Source of the DNA: Euglena gracilis
Taxonomy: Eukaryota; Euglenida; Euglenophyceae; Euglenales
Direction of reading: 5' to 3'
Length of the DNA stretch: 64,000 bases
NCBI GenBank assembly: GCA_039621445.1
Contig: CP154954.1
Span: forward strand, 63,384,046 to 63,448,045
Shown piece by piece: positions 28,259 to 40,323 of this stretch. The position numbers and the translations under genes are program-made. The notes under the pieces are model-generated. The model was not told the DNA's origin, did not search any database, and worked only from the letters and a program-made list of their open reading frames with translations. The stretch's first letter is position 1, and every line of letters starts with the position of its first letter.

Positions 28259-28569
28259 AGCGTCTGATTCCCAATTCCCCTTTCCCAATTCCCAAAAGCC
28301 TTCGCTTTCGCCTTGGCGCACCTACTTGGGAACTGAAAATCAGAGTAACAGTAAAAACCCTTTTCACACTTCCCAAGAAGCAAAGCACAGAGCAATGCAG
28401 GGAGGACGGACTGGATATCCAAGTCCGGTCCGGAGAAAAGGAAGGAAAGGTATAAAGAAGAATACCACCTGTGGAGAGAGAAGGGGCACCCATTAGGAGA
28501 TCCTAATAGGATCTGCTTCCATCCTAACTTCCTCAACGGAAGGGGACAGAAGCATACGCCTGGTACACA
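28259..28569 (-). repeat. element A 5' LTR
   Basis: 311 bp, matching 12022-12337 except for two substitutions, a 1-bp indel and absence of TGTA at the inner edge. It carries the promoter for the genomic RNA; I cannot place a TATA box with confidence. Confidence 0.95.
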
Positions 28570-28574
28570 CTATG
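28570..28574. other. target-site duplication of element A (right)
   Basis: CTATG, identical to 12017-12021. Confidence 0.9.
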
Positions 28575-31376
28575 GCATGCTGTACATAACCACAATAGTG
28601 GATCATTTTCCTGGAAGTCCAGGATGAAATTTCCTCCAAAATATTGGGCAAATACCCTTGGAGATTTCGCAACCCAAAAACGCCAAGTTTGGCTGGTTGT
28701 GAAAATACCGGGTTGATCCCGGTGGAACAAGCGCTTGATCCACTTGTTCAGCCAGGGTTCACTGCTATTGCGGATCATATTGATCCTAGCCTGGCGAGTG
28801 TTGAGGGGGTCTACTCTGGACAATACGTCCTCAGTCCAAAATGGCTTGTTGGCCTCATGAGGGACATTTGATCTTATCGATCTGATTGTGGGTTTGCGCT
28901 TAGCGCCTTCCGAGGTTGCAGCCACATAGCTGGCCATTGGTATTGTGGGCCTATGGCCTGTGCCAGAGCCATCTCCACCAGGAGGTGGTGGCTCATCATC
29001 CCGCCGCTTTTCAGCGGGCTTGCAGCCTTCGGCTGAGGGTTTAGCCTTAGGCTTTTTATGTTTGCCATATCGGCGTTCTTCCCGAGGGTCTGCCGGAGGC
29101 AGTGGTCTTTCCGCCGTTGGCGGTTTCGGGGCTGCCGGTTTGGCAGGAGGTGGTTGCGTTTCCGCCGTTGGCGGTGCTGGTGCGGCTGGTTTAGCTGCTG
29201 AGACATCCAACTCCATTGGATTTGTAGCCGTAGCCTGTACGGCTGTTGAGCTGCTATCTGCAGCAGTAACCCTTTGGGTTTCGGGAGGGGAAGCGGCAGG
29301 TGAGCCGCGAGGGGTCAGCACTGCCGATACTGCCGACATCGCCGCAGTGAGACCCTGTAGCACACCACCTAAAACACCGGTAGGTATTGTTGGTGATGCG
29401 ACAGGTTCTGTCGCGGTTGGTGCCGTTGGCACTGCGGGTAAGGACAGGGGCGGTATTGGAGGTACCGGTGGCCGTTCGGCCTCGGATGTTGGAGATTCAG
29501 ATTCTGAGCTGACATCTCCTTCAGGAGGAAGGGGTGTTCTGGAGCCCATTGGAGCTGATGGAAGAGCTGGATGCTGCGGTTCATCTGCACATATTTCTTC
29601 CAAGCCTTCCATGCGGTCTTCACCGCTACCTCCATCACTCTCCTCACTTCCCTCCACCGTTTCTGGTGAAGCAGCAGGGGCTGCTGGCTGTTCCGCTATA
29701 GCGGTAGGCACAGTGCCTGTTTGCGCAGTCGCGCTGGTGGGTACCGCAATAGCGGGCTGGGCAGAGGAGGTAGCGACAGAAGATTGACTCTCCTGAAGTC
29801 CCTTAGGGACAAAAGGTTCTGCTGTAGCCGATAGGCTTGAACCGATGTAACGTCGACCACGAAGACGGGTGGCGGTGTCTCACCAGGAGTACCCTGGGGT
29901 ACTGGCGTGGCCGGTTGCGGCTGAGTTGTGACTGATGTTGCCGGTTGCGGCTGTGTTGAGGATTCCGATTGCGGAACTTCCGGAGCCGGTTGTGGCTTCG
30001 GGTGGGGTGCCTTTGGCACCTGTCTTTTCCGTAATCGGAAAAGATCCCATGGTTTCCGTTCTTCTTCAACCATCCTGTGGTTGAAGCGCAGGAGGGGTAG
30101 GGCCATGCCTAGCTCGTCCCGTCTGCCGCCTTGGAAAAACGGCTGGAACAGCGCTCTATCGAGCGTATCGCGGAATCGGAGTTTGACATAATCGTCAATG
30201 CTTTCCTTCTCGAACCGGGGTCTGATGGGGACATAGTCCGGGGGAATCTCCCTATCGGGATTGAGATAATAATATATCTCCATGGTCTGGCAGGTCTAAG
30301 CTCTGAACCAGAACTGCTGCAAATACAGCAGGAGTTGACGGTGGTTGCGTCGCCCGTTCGAGCTTTGGTGAACATCCTTTGGATTTCTGCCAAGGTGCAG
30401 GAGCATGATGCGCTTTGGCGCTGCCTGCGGGACATTGGCCTGTTGGCCTTCCTCGTCCTGGCCTTCGGCCTGTGGTTGAGTACTGCGTACTCCGAATCCC
30501 CAGAAGTCCACGGCAAACTTTTCGTAGCAGTGAGAGCATCGGACGATATACGTCAGGGGGAAGCGGAGGTCAATATCGACAACTTCAAGTGATAGGCATA
30601 TTGCCAGTGGTAAAAGACTTGCAGATTGTTGCAGAACATGTTTCCCGCCAATTTGCTACACTGTGAATGCAGTCGAATAACTGCCGCAGCAAATCTTTAC
30701 CTGTGTTGTATCGGTCTTCCCGACCACAATCCAGGTAATCCAGGTAAGGATAGCCACAGGAGTTCAGGAATCTACCGAAATTTTGGGTGGGGTATCCCGC
30801 CCAGAACCAAACGTGCCAGAATCCCGGCAGACCGTCCAATATCGGACCGAGGATGGGATTGCCTTCAAAGGCATATAAAGTTTCATCGTGGTGGAAATCA
30901 CGATTTCGCTCCGTATAGTGCTGTCTGGTCACAGTCACGACGGGGGAGGCGACCAGGATGGGAAGGTTAAGTTCGTTTTGGAACTTCCGCATGGCCTCGA
31001 ATGCGAGGTCATGGGTGCTTTGGATGTGCTCGAATAGAGCTTCCCTGTCGTCCTCATAGACGTTCCGGTATTGGCCTTTCTGGCCTTTGCCTTGGCCTTT
31101 TTTGGCCTGCAGTAGGTGCTCGTTTGGGAGCACTTTTGGCTTTACCCTTGCCCGATCCGGCTTCCCATCGGGCAATCTCTTCCCTAGCTTGTTTCCAAGC
31201 ATGAGGACAGAGATTGGATGAAAAACGAGGGCCTAAAAATGCAGGATTCATATCGCTTGTTCGTCCAAGCAATTCCTGTGGGGCAACAGCCAGTTTGGGT
31301 GCTGGGTATGCTGCAGGTTGATCCTGCATATCCGCCAATAGCGGTGGGTTTTTGTCAGGGAGGGGTCGCTGAGCTC
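28570..31376 (-). pseudogene. element B ORF3, central part
   Basis: Broken reading frames that follow element A ORF3 in order: LYAFEGNPILGP, FWAGYPTQNFG and DCIHSV (about 31,200-30,650), then KFAVDFWGFGVR and LQQFWFRA (about 30,520-30,300), then a Pro/Gln/Ser/Thr-rich linker, and finally the start of the Cys/His cluster (LLWLCTACH) cut by element A at 28570. At least three frame changes lie in this stretch. Domain order equals that of A, with faster divergence in the linkers. Confidence 0.85.
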
Positions 31377-32688
31377 TTATCTCTTTAGAGTAAGAGCGAA
31401 GCTTACCACCCCGGCCGGAGACCCCCCCCTGACCCCCCCCGCCCCCCCGCCCCCCCGCCCCCCCGCCCCCCCCCCCTGGGTAGGCAATTGCCCCCGAGGA
31501 TTATCGATGTGATTGGATTTCGTGGCCCCCAAAGTGAATAGCCTATAGGTTAGGGGAGGATCCCTAGTTTCTCCAGAGCCCTTGGGTTGCCCGCAACTCC
31601 GCGCCACGCCGGAGATCTGGCCCGAGCAAAAAAGTTGTCTACCGTTTTTTTTCCAAAGAAATTTTGTTGGACCGGCAAAAGGGGTCATTTTTGGGGTCAA
31701 AAAATCGAAAAATTCAAAATATCTCGAAAACGCTGGGGAGTTGAGAAAAAGTGAAGAGTACCTCATTCCACAACTTTGGGACGCCCTATCCACCGGTATG
31801 CGCAGTTTGGGCCAACTCCCCGCCTAGCCCGAGATACGGCCGTTTTTCGGTCCAAATGGCCGTTTTGCGCACTTTTCCCACTGTCCGACTTAGCCGTTTT
31901 CGGGCCAAAAAGTCAAAAAAAATCGAAAATTTTTTTTTCGCCCAAAACCATGTTTTTGGGCCTCCCGGACCCGGAAAAAGTGTTTTTGGGCCGAAAACGA
32001 GCGTTTTTCGACCCGCCGGCGCCCCGTTTTGGTTCGCCAACACATTGACTTCGGGCCAAAACCGGGTCAAAAAAGTCGAAAAAAATCGAAAATTTTTTTT
32101 TCGCCCAAAACCATGTTTTTTGGCCTCCCGGACCCGGAAAAAGTGTTTTTGAGCTGAAAATGAGCGTTTTTCGACCCGCCAGGGCCCCTTTTTGGGCCGC
32201 CAACCCATTGATTTTGGGCCAAAACCGGGTCGAAAAGGTCGAAAAAAATCGAAAATTTTTTTTTCGCCCAAAACCATGTTTTTTGGCCTCCCGGACCCGG
32301 AAAAAGTGTTTTTGAGCTGAAAATGAGCGTTTTTCGACCCGCCAGGGCCCCGTTTTGGGCCGCCAACCCATTGATTTTGGGCCAAAACCGGGCCAAAAAA
32401 GTCGAAAAAAATCGAAAAAAATTTTTTCGCCCAAAACCATGTTTTTTGGCCTCCCGGACCCGGAAAAAGTGTTTTTGAGCTGAAAATGAGAATTTTTCGA
32501 CCCGCCAGGGCCCCGTTTTGGTTGGCCAACCCATTGACTTTGGGTCAAAGTCGGTCAAAAAAGTCGAAAAAAATCGAAAAAAATTTTTTCTCCCAAAACA
32601 ATGTTTTATGGTCTCCCTGACCCAGAAAACATGTTTTTGGGCCAAAAATGAGCGTTTTTCGCAGGCCGGGCCGGAGTGGTCCCCCAAA
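31377..32688. mobile_element. 1.3-kb insertion in element B with satellite-like core
   Basis: Interrupts element B ORF3. Flanked by GAGCTC on both sides (31371-31376 and 32689-32694), which could be a 6-bp target duplication. The left part has a C/G homopolymer block (31,425-31,488). The rest is a tandem array (next entry). No transposase, LTR or terminal inverted repeat is visible, so the mobilising mechanism is unknown. No counterpart exists in element A. Confidence 0.6.
31890..32675. repeat. 163-bp tandem repeat array, about five units
   Basis: The word CTCCCGGACCCGGAAAAAGT or variants starts at about 31,962, 32,125, 32,288, 32,451 and (degenerate) 32,613, giving a period of 162-163 bp. 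Units contain TCGCCCAAAACCATG, GGGCC and a T/A-rich stretch. The minus strand has hardly any stop codons, so long overlapping frames appear in all three phases. Because 163 is not a multiple of 3, these are a by-product of the repeat and not genes. Confidence 0.9.
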
Positions 32689-32694
32689 GAGCTC

Positions 32695-34716
32695 AGCTCT
32701 ACGTCACACCCTGGTTCTCCTCTAGGCGGATCGATGTAGGTGGGGTTGCGGACACGTTCGCGAGTATCGTCCAGAATTTTCTGTACTCGTGCACGCTCCG
32801 CAGCTTCATGCTCGATTTCTGCCGTATGGGCTCTTTGGGCGAGTTCGGCTTGTTCGAGCTGTTGCTGGGTGGGTTCAGGAACAGGCAGTACCTCGGTGGT
32901 GGCCTGTTTGGCCTGGAGGTACTGGTGTCTCCTGGGGTGCTGGCATTGGTGCTGTTACAGACTGTGGCGCCGTTGGCGCTGCTACAGGCTGTGGCGCGGT
33001 TGGCGCTGCTGCATCTGCCGGCGCTGCTGCTTTTGCTGGCACCGGTCTGGGGGGTTGCGCCGTTGGCGCTGGCTTGGCCGGCACGGCAAACGGCACGGGC
33101 ACGGGAGGGGGTGCGGCCTGTTGGCCACCCGATGCCCGACGTTGCTGTGCAGGGGTACCCTGTCTGGCTGGGGCTGGGGCAGGGGCTGGGGGTTTCGGTC
33201 TCCCCATTGGGGATGAAGATTCTGGCCTACCTCGTTTCCCCAGGTCTGCTGGCCTGTACGGCTGTGACGCATATCTGCGTTCTGCAGACCGTGGGCCCTG
33301 GAGCTGTTCCAGGGATTGGTAGTACTGGATGGCTTGCTGAGGTGATGTGAAGCGGGGTTCTGGAAGAGGTTCATGTACCGTTGGTACATCCCCTTCCACA
33401 GCCATACGGCCTTCGGCCTCGGCTTGCTCCACATCCTCAGCCCAGGATCCAGGCTCCTGAGCCACCGGCATATCCCGTTGTACGGGTAACTGACTTCCAG
33501 CTTCCAAATGGGCTGGATATGGAAATGGCGGTAGTGCGGTGACGGTTGCGTCGTTGGCTGATACGCGTATTGCGTTGGGGGTTCCTGATATTCAGGTGGT
33601 GGCGGTCTTGGCATACGAGGAGGGGACTGGGTATCGCGAAAAAATCGCGATGGCTGCACCGTTGGTGCTGGGATATCTCCCGCCTCGCTTTCCGCCACTG
33701 GGGGGCTATGCTCCCGCATATATTCGGTGAATGCACCTGTGTGATGACGAATCCGCGGCATCGGCTGTACCTGGATACCCAGTGTACGCATGCTGACATC
33801 AGGGGGATATTCCCCAGGCATGAAGTACACTTTCCCTGTCATCAGAGTTTGGCCACAAGCGCACCATTGTGCAATAGGCCTATTGGCCAGGCCCAAAATC
33901 TGACGACAGTGGGTATCCCACATCACTTGTAAGGAGGGGTGTGCTCTTTCGAGTGCGCTAACGCGCAGGGCAGTCCGCAGAGTTTTCTCGAGATTCACCA
34001 ATTCTGCGGTGAATGCGGGGTATGGCACTGTTGGTGCTGGCTGGGGCGTCGCATGCGCCGCAGGGATGGCATAAGGGGATATACTACTGCTGCTGACTGC
34101 GGTCTGGGCCGCAGGCTCCCGGCCGGGTTGAGCAGCAGGAGGGGGCATCGCCTGTACGGCGTGTACCTGGTGCGGGACACCCTGTACGGGTTGAGATTGG
34201 GGTTGTGTTTGGGGTTGTTGAGTCATAACGTACTGTGGTGTATACAGGATGGGAGGTGAGGGACCAGGCGTGGCGTAATGCGCCTGCTCCATTGGAGGTG
34301 CCTGTCCCTGCCTCGCATACTGTTGTTGTTCCATTGGAACTTGGTGTACCTGTTGAGGGTGTGGTTGTTCCATTGGAACTTGATATGCCTGTTGAGGCTG
34401 CGCCGCATATGCAGCACCCATTGGCACAGGGGCCGCATGAGCGACTGGTGGCGGTTGCGCCTGAGAGGGGGGCGGCCTTTGTGCCTGAGAGGGGGCTGAC
34501 ATCTGTGACTGAGAGGGGTATGGCATTTGTGCCTGAACCAATTGAGGGGGGGGGTGGCATTTGTGCCTGAGCCGCATAAGCAGCTGGAGGGGGTTGATAT
34601 ACCGCATATGCGGGCGCCTCTTGGGCTGGGGGTGCCGCCGCATAGGCGTGTCGGGGATAGGGAGGGATCGCATACTGTATAGGGGGCGGTCCTGGGCCGC
34701 GCCCTGGGTCTTGCAT
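32695..34716 (-). pseudogene. element B ORF3, N-terminal part
   Basis: The start codon at about 34,716 (MQDPGRGPGPPP) aligns with A's MLPGRGPGPGPP. Frame changes occur in the G run near 34,550 and again near 33,510, and the second segment stops at 32,875. The conserved block QWCACGQTLMTGKVYF matches A's QWCPCGQALMTG. The rest is Pro/Gln/Ala-rich like A's N-terminal half but alignable only in patches. Confidence 0.85.
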
Positions 34717-34841
34717 TGGTCCGGGGACCGAAAGCAACAACAAAAAAAGTAGCTTTGATGAGCTGTAGAAAAAGAAGAGAGAAATGAATTGGGTTTGTGA
34801 GAAAAACACAGAGAGGGGAGGAAAAGGCCTATGGGCCGATT

Positions 34842-37800
34842 TCAAAAATTATTCACAGAAATGTCTATGTTATTTCTTTTATTCCACAGCTTCCAGTCCT
34901 GTTGGACATAACCAATAAAACTGGAGGCTGGCTCCCAGGTGTCCTTTTCTGGCCCATAGCCTTTCCACCTGACCTTCCAGTAATGGACTCCCCGATCAAG
35001 TTTGTGATCGAGAATTTTGTCCACCACGAAATCATCCGTTTCGGGTAACTTGGAACGGGGCTTGAAATAAAGGCACGGTAGTGCTTTGCCATTAGGCGGG
35101 GAAAGGTATGGCTTGAAATCATCCATGTGAACATCCTCGATCCTGTTGGGCAGTGCCACCCTATAGCGGCCACTGTTACCAACGCGTTCGAGAATTTCAC
35201 AGGGCCCGAGCCAGAGGGGGTCTAGCTTGGAAGCTTGCATACGGATTCGGCTATTCCGAACCCATATGCGATCACCACCACTATAGCCAGGTGATTTGAA
35301 TTCTTGCAAAAATTTATTTCTCTTTTGAGAATGGATATCAGTAATGCGTTTTTGAACAGTAGTTCTGAGAGACTCTACTTCAGAGAACCGTGTCTCACAG
35401 GTTACGCTACTTCGAGCTGGTCTCTCTGTTGGTATATCGCCAATCGCTGGCGGGTCTCGCCCAAAAACAATTTTATATGGGGAGTGTGGCAAAACTAAAC
35501 CCGGTAGGGTGTTTATATAAAAGAGGGACCATGGCAAAAGCTGGACCCAGGCCTGGCGCGAGTCAGCCAGTGAGAGGCGGAGCATATTTACAACAGCCTT
35601 CACTGCGGCTCGGCGCGGCCATTGCCCTTCGGGCGATATATAATGGAAAAATGCTGTTCAATTCCCAGTAAACCACATAGGGTTGTGAAGAATTGGGAAG
35701 AGATCAAATGATCTTGATCACTGACAATCTCATTCGGCAAGCCCATTAGGCAAATACACTTCTCCATAAATATCTGCGCTAAAATTTGCGCGGTCAACCC
35801 TGACTTTTGGCATGGAATGGCTACTATGTAACCAGTCAACCGACAGACGACAACAAAAACATAATCGTAAATTTTGCCGTCTGATCCTTTGCAAGGTTCT
35901 AATTCAAGAAAATCCATGCAGAGGGACGTAAAAATGTCGGGGGGTACGGGGAAAAAGTCAAGCGTACCAGGGGGGGTACCTCTGCGCGGTTTCACCGCTT
36001 GAAAAATTTGGCACCGTTGCGAAATTTGCAAGCAGCGCGAATGCAAATCTTTTTCTTTCAGGGTTGTACAATACCTGCGACCCACCAAAGAAAGAAGTTT
36101 GGGGGCCCCAGGGTGACCTTGGTTGTGATAACACAAAAGTACTTCATCAACCAAGTCACGGGGTATACAATATTTATATACCGCATCATCGCGGTAAACC
36201 AACCGTAAAGGGGAAAGGGAATAATTATGTACAACCTCGCCATTGCGCAGTCTGTGCACTATCGTGCTATATACAGGGTCATGGGAATAATCCCATTCGC
36301 GAAAGAAGAGGGGGGAAGGATATTCAGATCGCGTAATGCGACGGGGGCCAGGTGTGCGGCCTCGTCGCCTTCTCCCCCGTATAGGAGAGACTGGCAACGA
36401 ACGAAAAATCGATGAAACGGGAAAAGAATCCAACATATCGTCGGCAGCGTCATATCGACGTGCATATTCATCAGCCTCTTGGCTGCCATGAAAGGTTGCA
36501 TCACCTTCATCCGGGTTACCGGGGTAATGCCAGGGTGCTCGGCTGAGCGGGTCTGCTACTTTCTGTGTATGGCCAGGGGTATATACAACCACTAGGTTGA
36601 ATTGGCTCAAAAATTCATGCCATCGGCATCTTCGGCCTACAGAAGACATAGCTTTGTTCAGATCCTCGGTGTACCAGTGTTGAAGACTCTCATGGTCAGT
36701 CAACACCAGTATTTGCACCAAGGAGCTGGCGACCCAACTACGGAATTTTTGCAAAATAAGTACGATTGCGTGCGTTTCCTTCTCACGGATACTCCATTTA
36801 ACTTGGCCTTTGCCATCTTCACCTTGTAGCTTTCTACTGAAGAATGCTACAGGGCGTAATTCGTTAGCCGCGTTATGCTGGCTTAGAACACCGCCTACAG
36901 CATAATCGCTGCTATCGACTTCCAGCACATAAGGCCTATAGGGATCCGCGATGTCGAGTACGACATTTTCAAGCATTAGCTTTTTAATGCTCTCTAGAGC
37001 TTCACGCATATCTGCGTCCCATTAGATTTTGGCATTTTCGGGTGCGCGATTTTTGAGTTGCCTCGATAGAGGCCCCGCGATTTTCGCGAAATCCTTCCTG
37101 TAAATCGCGTAGTATTGGGCTAATCCCAAAAATCCTTTCAAAATGGGTGATGGTCTTGATGACCTCAGGTGACCATTTCTTAATGGCCTCTAGTTTGCTA
37201 GGCGCCGCTCGGCGTTGGCCATTATTAAGAATGTGACCGCAAAACTTTATCGTTTCGCGAAATAAGTGCATTTTAGCTCCTTTGACAAAAAGTCTATGCT
37301 TGAGAAATGCGGCTAATACCGCGCGAATATCACGATAGTGAATGTCAAGAATATTCTCGTGTGTATTCGCTGAAGGAGGGGGGGTACCAACCAAAACATC
37401 ATCAATGTACACCAGCGCAAACGGTAAATCCCGTAAGACCCATTGGATCATGCGCTGAAACATTGCTGGTCCATTCTTAACACCCATTGGCAAAACCGTC
37501 CATTGGTAAACACCTTTGAATGTTACAAAAGCCGTATAGGCTTGCGAATCGGGATCCAGATGCATTTGGTGGAAACCATCCTCCAGGTCAAATATTGACC
37601 ACAAGCGGTTGTCCGCTTGTTTTGTGATGAGGTCCTCTATTAGAGGTAACGGGAATGGGTCATCCTTGGTTTGTGAGTTTAAGTACCGATAATCCAGTAC
37701 TAGCCTCCACTTTTTCTGACCTGATGGGTCTGGGGGCTTAGGAACGACAAAAGCTTGGGAGGTCCATTCACTTTTGGAAGGGATGATCGACTTCCGCTCT

Positions 37801-38078
37801 ATGAGCTTTTCAATCTTTTCATTGAGAGCTATCTCTCTTTCTCCTGAACAACGGAACAATTTCCAATGCATTGGCTTTGCGCCTTCCTTAGGCTCAATCT
37901 TACAAACACCAAAAGGTCCGCGGATAGCGGGATCTATATCGCAAGCGTAAACAGGATTTTCCAAAACACCAGAAAATTCGCGACTGATGTGCGTACAAAA
38001 TTCTGCTGAATTGTGGTGCTGTCCTGCACTTTCAATGACAGCGGAAACCTGTTTATGGGTCATATCGACCATAGGGGG
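34842..38078 (-). pseudogene. pol: element B pol: RT, RNase H, integrase, chromodomain (frameshifted)
   Basis: Follows element A pol closely. RT has KKWRLVLDYRYLN, IFDLEDGFHQMHL and VYIDDVLVG. The frame continues through the codon that is TAG in A and then shifts near 37,005. RNase H has EVDSSDYAVGGVLSQ and LTDHESLQHW. Integrase has MDFLELEP, SDQDHLIS and GRAE, with a frameshift at the catalytic Glu near 35,601. The chromodomain ([19 protein letters not shown]) is intact near 34,950. The integrase zinc region has the same altered ISQRCQ as A, so that change is a family feature. Confidence 0.93.
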
Positions 38079-40323
38079 TCACGAACGGTGATGCCTATCG
38101 GCTTTATGGACAAAAGCCGTATCGGCTTCCACATGGTCGGTATGATCCAACACACTAACATTCAGGGGTGGAGATTGAGAAACGTTGAAATCATCAAAGA
38201 AACAAACACGGAAAATGATTTCTTGAAAAGGTGGTAATACCACTCCACAGAAATCCTCGAATAGAGGAACATCGTTTGGTAGGTCCCACCAATAAAATGT
38301 AACATAAGTCAATTTTTGAAACCATTCCGCTTCGGGATTCACAGGAACAAGTAATGCGCCTCGCGCTTGATCCTGGAAAATCTTATCTACAACCAGCGGG
38401 ATAAGTTTTAGGGGTGGATGCATCCATAGGATAGTGTCTCCCCAAAACTTATCAAAAGCGTTAGAATGTTGCGACCAATGTCGCGGTAATCGCGAATGCG
38501 CGTTGGAAGAGAATGCATCAATTTCTAAGGTCAAATCAAAGGAATCCGCCATGTCGGCAATTTTTGAAAACCAATGTTTCAAAATTCGATATTGACCAAA
38601 CTGAAAAGCATTCCAGGTATCCTTGGTGTACTTGGAGATCTGCTGAACATCCTGAAGGGGGGGAACACGCTGTAACACAGAACAACGGAATTGTGAATCA
38701 TCCACACACATGTCCATAGGACTCCCTCCAGGGGGGGCATGTGTGGGTTGGGCATATACCCAGTCATCGGTGATGCGCGATAGCGCTTTATGCGCGATAT
38801 GCGCCGGATTCGCACTATGTGCGGCAAGCGCGATATGTGCGGGATTCGCACTATGTGCGGAAAGCGCGATATGCGCGGGATTCGCACTATGTGCGGAAAG
38901 CGCGATATGTGCGGGATTCGCACTATGTGTGGCAAGCGCGATATGCGCAGGGGTGTTAGAGAGCGCCATAGGCGCATAGGGAGCGCTATGCGCAATTCCG
39001 AAGAGGGAGGCTATGCCTTTGCACTGTAGTGCTTGATTCACTTTCGCGATTTGCGAAAAACTGCCAAGTGTATTCGTGAGCTGTGAATAACTACCAAGTG
39101 TACTGATGGGTGTATCACCCATGGTACCAAGGCTGTGTACCTTTTGGTTATCTATTAAATCCGTACCAAGTGTATGGGTACCACTACCAGGTGTAGGGGG
39201 GAAAATTTGCTGGTTGCGGGGTCCAATCGGATTAGTTTGGAAGATTCAACAAGACATCCACAATCAAAATGATGGTAAGCGGAGATTCTCCGACAGTGAG
39301 CGCATTGGAGGGTTGGTGCTGGTGGTGCGCGTTTGTGTGGGTGTCAGTGCATAAGTTGGTGTCGGTTGGGGTAGCTGCTGGGGGGTGTACAGGGGTGTCT
39401 GAAATCGACACACCTGGTGGAAATCGGAAACGTTGGGCAGCTGGGCGGCTACTCGACACCGTAATTACTTCAGGCCTTTGGGATTTCGCCTGGGAAACCA
39501 GCGAAACGTGCGTGGTTAAGCTACTGGCTTTCCCTACCGCATGGGAAACGAGCGGTAAAAGTGCGGTGGGTAGGGGGGCAGCTTTCTCTTTACCCCTAGG
39601 CAAGGAAACGGTGTTTTCGGTTGTGGAAAACGTTGTGGAAATGCGGGGGGACATCCTGGGGGATGTCACGGGAGACAAGTTTGGGGGTGTGGTGTGTGTG
39701 CGGGGGGTAGTGCGCAAACCGTGCGAAGGACAATCCACCACCAATCGGTGTTGCCGTAGGAATGGAAAACCGAGTATGACATCAGACCAGGCGATATTCG
39801 CCTCGAATGCCCAAGTACCCAGAAAATTTTGGAATTGTGGGGTGTGTGCGTGGTGCTTCGGGATAATGGGGAGGACTATGTCCAAAATGCATCCCAAGTC
39901 ACCACCGCACATGGGGCTGTTGTCTGCTGTCATAATTTTGACGGGATTCTTGGCATGAACCAAGAGGGGGGTGGGTATAAGTCCTTTGCGGAAAAGAAGG
40001 GGGATTCAACACCCTGTGTCGACTAAAATTTTGGCTTGTGCACAAAAATTTTGCGTTCTGATTTTCGCTTGGACCAAAAGTTCCATGGGGGGTACGCAAA
40101 GCGAAGGGTCGGGTGTAAAATTGTTGTCGCGCCAACTGTTCCATGACCCTTTGCTTACTTTGCTCAACATTCCAAGCAAAAATTTGGCGCGGGGAGTGGG
40201 GGACGCGAAAATTTTCCGGGTACCGACCAAAAAGACCGATGGGCAGGGGGGGCAGGGGTGATCAGTTCCTACCTCCATCTGTTCATCAGCCAAGAGGTCC
40301 GTGCCCTCAGACCTCGGGCTCCC
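38079..40323 (-). pseudogene. pol: element B pol: protease region and linker (stops and frameshift)
   Basis: Begins after the conserved UAG. The retropepsin motif ILVDTGC is followed immediately by TGA (40006-40008) where A has CGC, and another TGA at 38079-38081 also lies at a likely former CGA. A frame change occurs between about 39,230 and 39,120. The linker between protease and RT contains an in-frame 36-bp tandem repeat (separate entry) that element A lacks. Confidence 0.9.
38791..38951 (-). repeat. 36-bp in-frame tandem repeat in element B pol linker
   Basis: About four and a half units of 36 bp encoding a 12-residue repeat (variants of NPAHIALSAHSA). Each unit consists of two small hairpins, GCGC-GATAT-GCGC (or close) and CGCAC-TAT-GTGCG. 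Absent from element A. Confidence 0.9.

Larger units (their letters stand above)
12022..28569 (-). mobile_element. element A: intact-looking 16.5-kb chromovirus nested in element B
   Basis: Minus-strand element of the same family as B. LTRs lie at 12022-12337 and 28259-28569. They differ by two substitutions, a 1-bp indel and a 4-bp loss at the inner end of the 5' LTR, so insertion is recent. Order on the minus strand: 5' LTR, primer-binding site, gag (1,325 codons), UAG, pol with protease/RT/RNase H/integrase/chromodomain, ORF3 (1,838 codons), untranslated region, polypurine tract, 3' LTR. Gag and ORF3 are open throughout. Pol has one extra in-frame TAG just after the RT catalytic motif. The insertion site is inside ORF3 of element B. 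Confidence 0.95.

Noticed and set aside
12022-28569. CRISPR-like or bacterial interpretation of the many short palindromes
   Set aside because: No regular spacer structure, and the DNA is eukaryotic with introns and LTR elements.
31786-32687. Three long overlapping minus-strand open frames (200-250 codons) across 31.8-32.7 kb
   Set aside because: They are one 163-bp tandem repeat read in rotating phases; the unit has few stops on that strand, and all three frames give the same repeated words.
38710-39029. Plus-strand repeat frames (CAICAGFAL-type and MRDMRRIRTMCGK-type words)
   Set aside because: Antisense readings of the 36-bp hairpin repeat in element B pol.
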